From assembly GCA_963969345.1 (NCBI GenBank), contig OZ017767.1, positions 992,001 through 1,056,000 of the forward strand: a stretch of 64,000 bases of DNA. Reading direction: 5' to 3'. Under the pieces are notes generated by a model that saw nothing but the letters and a program-made list of their open reading frames with translations, searched no databases and was not told the DNA's origin. Below are positions 57,288 through 64,000 of the stretch, in pieces. Position 1 is the first letter of the stretch. Each line of letters begins with the position of its first letter. The translations under genes and the position numbers were made by a program. This DNA is from Turbatrix aceti. Taxonomy: Eukaryota > Nematoda > Chromadorea > Rhabditida > Panagrolaimidae.

Positions 57288-60213
57288 ATGGATTTTGAAA
57301 CGCTTTTTCGTGATCCGCTGGAGTTGAAGACCGGACGGACTCTTTATAGTAAGTTTTTTTTATTTCACTGATTCGTTTTTATAAAATTTTTTTAAATATT
57401 TTTTTCAAAAATCTTTTCTTTCAGACTACGTCACAGACAACTGCAAGGAATGTTTCAAAAACAAGGTTGGCGAGCATTTCAAGATTTTCAACAAGCTCCT
57501 GAGCAAGAATGAACGGGCGGTCTGCAAGATGCTTGAAGAGATCATCGTCAAGTTCGAAGCGATCCCAGAAGCCGACCGGCGCCAGACGTTCATCCAGATG
57601 GTGCGCGACCGCTGCGAGCAGGATGGAGGCGTGCTCCGGGATCTCTGGATCTTCATCGAGTTTGCCGCCACAGCCGTCGAAAAGCAGCGCAAGGCAAAGA
57701 AGGTTGCTATCTCCTCGGAACTCGCGCCGGCCGTTATGCCGCCGGTGGAGAAGAAGCGGAAGAAACCCGTCGATCCGAGGATTATTGAGAGACGTACGCC
57801 ATCTCCCGAGGATCCCTGGGCCAGGTACAATGCGCTTGACAGAGAGAATCAGAAATTTCCCGTGGTCCAGCCGTCTGAATTCTCACCGCTATCAACCCCG
57901 ACTCCGGCCCCGACTCCGGCCTCGATCCCGACTCCGGCCTTGGCCCCGACTCCGGCCCCGCCACCGGTTGTCAATGGACATGTCGACTCAATCGGTCGCC
58001 CGCCTGAGCCCGAACTCGATGAAGCGGCTGTCCGTCCTCCGGAAAGCACCCGCCCTCCGTTGGTTCCGGCTTCAGAAAGTCGACGTTCTGTGGAAAGGGA
58101 TCTTGGTGGCCCGTCTTCGTCTCGGAAACGCCCGCTGGATGACGTGAATTTTTTGTTTGATTTTAGGCCTAAAAAACTGTTATGTTATTTATCTTTGCAG
58201 TTTTAAGCCTAAAAAGTGAATACAAATTTTTTTTTCTTTTTTGGACTCCAAAAATACCAGATACGATGATTTCCTTTTTTCTACTTTTAAGCCTAAAAAA
58301 CTGATAAATTTTTTGTACTTGAAATTTTTTGGTCTAAAAATGACTCAAAACCATGTTTTACGTTCTTTTTTTTGTTCTTATTTCTCATTTTTGAGCCTAA
58401 AATAACTGGTATAGTTTAATAACGTTTTTGTTTTCCTTTTTTTCGTTCCGGGACTCAAAATACACTGTATGCACGAATGTTTTCGGTTCTAAAAAAGACA
58501 AAACTAAATTTCACACATTTTTCAGGCTTCCAGAAACGGTTCGTCCAATCACCGTCATCGATCTCCGAGCCCCCATCGGCATCAAAATTCCCGGAATGGC
58601 TTCAGTCATCGAGGAAGCAGCGATCGCCCACACTCGCCTCACGGACGTTCTTTTTCGTCTCAGCCTTTCCGGCCTCGGGCAGTGCACCATCGTCCTCCGA
58701 CGTTCATCCCACGACCCCGACATGGTCTGGACATTCCCGGCTACGGTATGTCACCGGCACCTGCGATTCCTCGCGCTTCTTTGATGGTTGGTTTGACTTT
58801 AAATATTTTTCATTTTTGAGTCCAAGTTACGATTTTTGACGTTTGTTTTTTTAGGGTCCTTATCGTACAACTGCTTCGTTCCGAGACCAGCAGACGAGCG
58901 TTCGTTTGCCTCAGCTTGGAGCATCTGAACCGCCGAGGCGTCCGCGTCCGAATTCTGCAGTTCCTGTGCCACCGAATCAAATTACGTATGCCCCACCGGC
59001 GCACCCGGATCGTGTGCCTTCCACGCTCGCACCTGCCACCTCGGTAAGAATTTATTTATTTTAAAAAGCATTTTGTATCAAATAATCACTGTTTTATACT
59101 TTTTTAGGCCTATCAACGTCCTCCGGAGATGGATGCTCACCGGGACGTGGAGCCCCCGCCCAGTCCGTCACCTGTTGCGCTTCTCTCCTCGGTTCCGACG
59201 AGATCGGCGATGCGGTCGACGCCCTCGACACACGTGACCCGCGAGGAGCCTGCAATGCCCGCCGAGCCCATACCCATCGACCGCTCGTCCACGTCTGTGG
59301 TCAATCAGTCCAAAGTCGAGCCTCCGGCGTGGTCTCTGAACACTCTTGATTGCCCTCTTATTTTCCCGTATCAGATGGAACCCTCTCACGATCCGATGGT
59401 AAATTTCTTTTTTTTTCAAATTTTTATAACTGACGCACGCTTGATTTTTAGAAGCACGAGGACATGTGGACGCCTGAGGACGATGACTGGACTTTCTTTC
59501 TGGAAAACAGTCGAAATCAGTTGAAACTGTCAAATCCTGTCCTGACACGGGAAAAATCCAGGAGCTTCTGTCTGATTTCCGACACGTTATTCCTGCGAAT
59601 GAATTTGGATTTTTTCAACATCGTGCACCTGGACGTGAGCTACCCGTCGGATCCTCGGTGGGTGAATGAACTCTTCAGCGACCCAAACGACCCCATGCTC
59701 AACAACTGCGCCATCTCTCGGTTCTTCGTCGTCGCCGGCCTGGATTACACTCTCAACATTGCGAGATACGAGGACGCCGTTGTAGTGAGTTTTTTTTAAA
59801 TCATCAAAAAAATCCGTTTTATACAATAATACTTTTTTTAGTTAATGAAAGATTTTATGGACACGTTCGTAAGATGCATCAGTGCCTACTTTGGATCAGG
59901 CAAGCAGTTCGAGGCCCGTGGCAGCGATGGCAACGTCATCAAGGTCTCCTATCCGACGCCGGTCGTCGAGTTCTCGACCATTCCCAAGGCCACGCTCAAC
60001 GATTTCGCCACCAGCAACTGGAAAATCGGCATGATGAACGATGGCATCAAAGCAAAGGCTGCCGAACTCGTCCACGCTTACCCATTCGTCACGCTGTTCG
60101 ACTGGGAGACGAAGGCGCAGAATTTCGTCGAATCGACGCCAAAGAACTTTGAACTGCGGTTCAATATCATCGAGTCACATCTCAAGGACCTCGGAATTGC
60201 CCGCGTTAAATGA
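57288..60213 (+). CDS. Proline-rich, probably nuclear protein of unknown family
   Basis: Exons 57288-57348, 57425-58143, 58526-58786, 58855-59043, 59108-59398, 59452-59784 and 59842-60213 agree in phase and give about 741 aa. The N-terminal part (MDFETLFRDP to about residue 115) is helical and charged. Next come a basic stretch KKRKKP that could be a nuclear localisation signal, and tandem TPAP/TPAL repeats. After these is an Arg/Ser/His-rich segment (HRHRSPSPHRHQ, HRGSSDRPHSPHG) encoded by exon 3. The C-terminal 240 residues look folded (acidic MWTPEDDDWTFF, then a mixed region ending GIARVK). I do not recognise a family. The exon 3 donor (GTTGGT at 58787) and exon 2 donor (GTGAAT at 58144) are weak, so the middle is less certain than the ends. 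Confidence 0.65.
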
Positions 60214-60236
60214 TCTCGTTTTTTTGTAAACTGTTT

Positions 60237-60308
60237 TTATTTATTTATTTTATTTATTTCACCATTACTCAGTGGTTAGTTATCATTAGACCAGATGTTA
60301 GGAGGCAC
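60237..60308 (-). repeat. SINE/LINE-tail-like dispersed repeat, copy 3
   Basis: Reverse-oriented copy of the repeat at 29137 and 45644, with an AAAT-type tail at its 60237 side. It lies 24 bases after the stop of the preceding gene and probably forms part of its 3' UTR. Confidence 0.75.
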
Positions 60309-60481
60309 TGTAAACTGTTTATCAAGATACATTTATATATATTTTGATATGGACAAAAAAAGTTTATGGTGATTCTGTTTTTCAATCAAAAACAGTTTGT
60401 TCGTCGAAAAAACTAAGAAAGCGTTATCTCGAAATCTCGTTATGAAATAGAGCTTTTTTTGGTACAATTCGGAATTTAGAA

Positions 60482-60750
60482 AAAACTCCGAAATACAATA
60501 AACTTTTTTGGCTAAACATAAAAAATGCCAAAAACGACGCGGACAATAAAAAATTTTTTGTCACCCTTTTTATAATGACTTTTTTAAAGTTTTACTTCTA
60601 AAAGAAGCCAAGAATTATGAAAACTGCAAAATCACAAATATGACAAAAAAAGGGTGACAAAAAAAATTTTATTGTTCGCGTCTTATATGTACGTTTTTTT
60701 GGCGTTTTTTTATGTTTTGCCTAAAAAAATTATTGTAATTCGGACTTTTT
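60482..60750. mobile_element. Small fold-back/MITE between convergent genes
   Basis: Imperfect inverted arms of about 105-120 bases: the left contains ACGACGCGGACAATAAAAAA, the right its complement with TTATTGTTCGCGTCTTATA. The ends are AACTCCGAAATACAATAA and its partner. The inner GACGCGGAC-ATAAAAA core resembles the terminal repeat of the transposon at 8224-9552. No coding capacity. Confidence 0.65.
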
Positions 60751-60980
60751 AACTGTATAACCCAAAATACGAGAGAAGTCAACAAAAAATATTTTTATAA
60801 ATATAGTTTTTAGTTACAGAATGATTTTTACGTAACAGATTTTCATTGAGTTTTAGAATTAAGTGCAAAAAAAATTACAAAAAACCCAGCTACAAAACAT
60901 TTTTTAATTTTATTTTCCAACATGCAACACACCCGTCCCACAAGTGTGGTAACAATTGAACAAGTTGTTTCTCAATCTGT

Positions 60981-63900
60981 CTACATTAGCATCTGCGCGA
61001 GTGTCTGAAGCCCGACAATCTTTGGTGTCGCTCGATTCCCCGTGAAGAACTCAATTTCAAAGACCAGGTCGCAGCGATGGATCTGGCTGTCGAGGGACTG
61101 CATCTTCAGCGTGCCTTCGCGTCTCTTCTCCAGGTTCGTGCTGTTTTTGATTGCCTAAAAATTATTCAAAAAACTGATTTCCGCATTCTCTGGTGAATTT
61201 ACTCACGGTGGCTTCGAGCGGGGTCATCGTAATCAGGTCGCAGAGCAGCGAATGCGCGACAAAACAGGCGATGCCGTCGGAGGATTCATCAAAAATCCGG
61301 ATCTTCATCGTCCATTCGTTGTCTTCGATTCGGAATGGTTCTAGGATTTTTTGGGTTATTGCCTGCAAAAAAAAACAGGTGACATCGTTTTGTAGAGCCA
61401 AAAAAATTTTCGCGGTGGATACAGCAATAAAAAAAACTCACGCAAACGTGCATTCGCTGTGATCCAAGGCTGAATCTCATTTTCCGGATGGCTTCTGTGA
61501 TTTTGAAGAGTTTCAGTTGTCTGAACTTTTGCACTAGTGGATCATCGTCATTTCCCGCCGTCGATGGGTTGAAACTCAGATTTTTGGACGTTGTAGGAGT
61601 CGCCAAAGACCTCTGACGCTTGACTTTGGGCGACGCGAAGGAAAACGCCTCCAAGGTCGTTGACGTCGTCGAAGATGCGTCCTCAAAATCTTGCCGGGAA
61701 GACGAGGGCGGTGAGAACCGGGCTGATCGTGTGGATACTTCTTTTACAAACTGAAAACAGATATTTATTTTTCTTGCAAAATTTTTATAACTGTAGCAGT
61801 AAATTCGAAAGTCAAAAAACCCACCAAAATATCGTCTTCCTCGCTCGAGGGTTCCGGTTTGACAGTCCTCGCGGACAACGTCGCCTTCTTCTGCCCGCTG
61901 ACAACCGACAAAGGTCTCTTGCCCCCCGAAGGACCCGTTGAAGGCGTCTTCTTCGCGAAAGGGTTCACAAAAGTCGGCGAAACGACCCCGGTGGTCTTTC
62001 GCTCGACTTCCTGGGTGGTCCCGGTTTTTGGCGTCGAACTGTCCCTTGGAACTCCAAGAATTGTGGTCGCCGGCTGAGTTGTGGAATTCCTCGTCGGCAA
62101 CTTTGGCTCATCAAGTTCGTCATCGCTCCATTCAAAGTCGTTTTCCTCGAGCGGAGGCGGAGGCAGGGGGTCGAGGGCCTGGGATTCGATGTCGTCTTCT
62201 GTGAGCAGAGTTGTTCGGTGAGAAGTCGACGGAGACGGGTGGTGGGCCTGGGAGGCTTGGCGCATGAGGTTACGGAAGGAATTCTTGGGAAAACTGAAAA
62301 ATTTGGAAAATGAAAAACTGACAAAGCAAGCTTTTTTAAGTCAAAATTTTTCACTGCTGCGATTAAAATTCTTTCATTTTGTCAGTTCAAAGAAATCAAA
62401 AAAAATGATCGTACGATTTGTTCGAAATTCATTTTTTAATGAAAAAAAAATGGTAAAAATCCGTTGTTTTTTAGATCGATTTTTTGTAAAAATTTTTTTG
62501 CAGTTTCCAATCTGCAATTCTTAAAACTGCGTTATGAAGTTTGGTCAAAACGTGTTTTAAAAAAAATTTTTTCCAAAAAATCCTACAAACCTTTTATCAC
62601 CCGATCCACCGTGCCTTGCAGAAGGAGATCCTCCCCCGGATCCCCTAGACGACGATAGTCCATTTCCAGTCACTGGCGATCCTCTGACCATCCTGTCATC
62701 CATCGCCACAGCAGAATCCATGACAACGTCTTCAGCTGTCTTCAAACCAGCCGGATCTGACCTTCGTCGCACCCCAGAATCCATTGAAGGTCGTTGGAAC
62801 ACCGATGGACCTTCTTCAGGATCTTCTTCGACGGCTAGGGTCTCTTGAACGGGTGCCATCGTCCTCGACCGTCGGGGTTCCCTCAAACTTGCCAGCAACG
62901 GTGGTAGAGAAGTTCTCGGCCCAGGCTGACCCCTTCCAACCGCCATGGTATCGTAAACCACGTCATCATTGTTCTGGATTACGGCAGACGGTCTTGGAAG
63001 TGTTTGCTGGGGTCTGGGTGAATCCAGGGAAGTTGTCAAAGAAGTCCCGACAGGATCTGACCTTCGTTGAGCGACAGATGCCATTGAAGGTCGTTGGAAC
63101 AGAGATGGGTCTTCTGCTGGCTGGCCAGAATCCCCTTGGACGGTAGAAGTGTTCCTCGGTCGACTGGGAACCCTCAAATTCGACAGCAAAGGCGGGAGCG
63201 AAGTTCTCGGCGCAGGCTGACCTCCTGCGACGGCCAAAGTATCGTAAACCACGTTATCAGGCGCCTGGACTACTGTAGTCCTTGTTGGAGGCCTACTTTG
63301 TCCCTGAGAAGTCGCCTGGGGCGTAACAAGATTCACTGGACGGAGCGGAAGTCGCTGGGTTTCGTTTACGATCGTCAATCGCTGGAGATCCTGACTTGGA
63401 GCGTTTTCTGCGTTTCCAACTGGTCTGGATACACTGGGTGCATCTGGAGCGGTGTTCGGAGGGGGTTGTTCGTTGAGGTACTTTTCGAGCCCCATCCGAC
63501 GACCAAGGACAGCTTCCAGGCGGTTTGCATGACGGTAGGAAGGGCATTCGCCCCCGAGTAACTGGCAATTGGCGGCCGTCAGCCAGAGAATTCGATTTCG
63601 GGAACGGATCGTGCCGTGGAGGAGGAGCTAAAAAACTGGCCATATAAAAAGCAAAAAAAATTTTTGCTTCAAAAAAACACTGGTGTAACCATTTTTTAAA
63701 ATGAAATCGAAATACCAACAAAAAAACGCACCTTAGCCCCCGGAGCAATGGGCAGCGTGATCGCCGGTATCGAACGATATTCGATCGCCCGTATCGTTTC
63801 CCTGCCGTCAGACAACTCAAATAGGATCATCCTAGCGGCTTTCTGAAATCCAAAAATTTAATTGAAATTAAAAAAAAACTGTTATCCAAGTACGACGTAC

Positions 63901-64000
63901 TTTTGAGTACCAAGCGTTGCCTTCTCCCCCGTTTCCGCCTCTAGCAGACGCCCGCTGCCGTCCCCCAGCCTGGGTGCCGTCGACTGTTTCTTCGTCGTTG
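60981..64000 (-). CDS. RMI1: RMI1 homologue (RecQ-mediated genome instability protein 1), 5' end outside window
   Basis: Scaffold subunit that with BLM helicase and topoisomerase III dissolves double Holliday junctions (C. elegans relatives are RMH-1/RMH-2). Minus-strand exons: beyond 64000 to about 63903, then 63732-63842, 62591-63627, 61825-62293, 61442-61750, 61207-61362 and 60981-61154. The phases agree. The first OB fold is clear from RMILFELSDG, AIEYRSIPAI, IAPGAKV and CQLLGGE, matching the RMI1 core. A long disordered middle of over 500 residues follows, containing two tandem repeats of about 75 residues and an acidic patch (ENDFEWSDDELDE). The C-terminus (WTMKIRIFDE, LITMTPLEAT, LQTLAQML) fits the second OB fold. 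It is convergent with the upstream gene, about 770 bases apart. Confidence 0.88.

Noticed and set aside
1..64000. Spliced-leader RNA or ribosomal RNA genes
   Set aside because: I looked for SL1-type and rRNA-like blocks and saw none. The only RNA gene I can support is the tRNA-Leu.

Overview
The window is nuclear DNA of a nematode. Introns are mostly 42-52 bases with GT...TTTCAG borders and intergenic DNA is AT-rich. The gene content also fits: a nematode-type Sulfotransfer_2 enzyme, a double DM-domain gene of the DMD-3/MAB-3 type, and an RMI1 homologue. I could not name the genus. All gene models below were spliced by eye; where the reading phases of every exon agree I say so.

Bases 1-21.7 kb hold a tandem array of seven divergent SLC6-type (sodium:neurotransmitter symporter fold) membrane proteins plus one fragment, all on the + strand. 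Genes 4-7 are recent duplicates on a unit of about 3.2-3.5 kb and are mosaics of one another. Gene 4 carries a 1.3-kb inverted-repeat transposon exactly at the acceptor end of its first intron. That transposon contains two mirrored tRNA-like heads, each followed by a 30-bp palindromic minisatellite.

Bases 21.7-31.5 kb hold a terminal-inverted-repeat element, a Golgi carbohydrate sulfotransferase, a secreted, probably GPI-anchored protein of unknown function, a seven-helix membrane protein of possible gustatory-receptor type, and a tRNA-Leu(AAG) on the minus strand.

Bases 31.7-56.3 kb are one large imperfect palindrome: arms of about 7 and 8.4 kb around a 9.3-kb spacer. Each arm carries the upstream region and exons of the double DM-domain gene. 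The left copy encodes both DM domains. The right copy has its first DM domain cut in half and rearranged, and a compact non-autonomous LTR retrotransposon sits beside the break. It keeps an intact second DM domain but has a different C-terminus. The right arm also has a 280-bp unit in four copies against one on the left. The spacer contains two further fold-back elements.

Bases 56.3-64 kb hold a proline-rich, probably nuclear protein I do not recognise (+) and, convergent with it, the RMI1 homologue (-), which runs off the right edge. RMI1 is the OB-fold subunit of the BLM/topoisomerase III complex.

The most striking points are the palindrome around a sex-determination-type gene, the loss of classic ion and substrate residues across the SLC6-like array, the transposon insertion documented by a paralogous empty site, and a retrotransposon whose primer site matches the tRNA-Leu gene in the same window.
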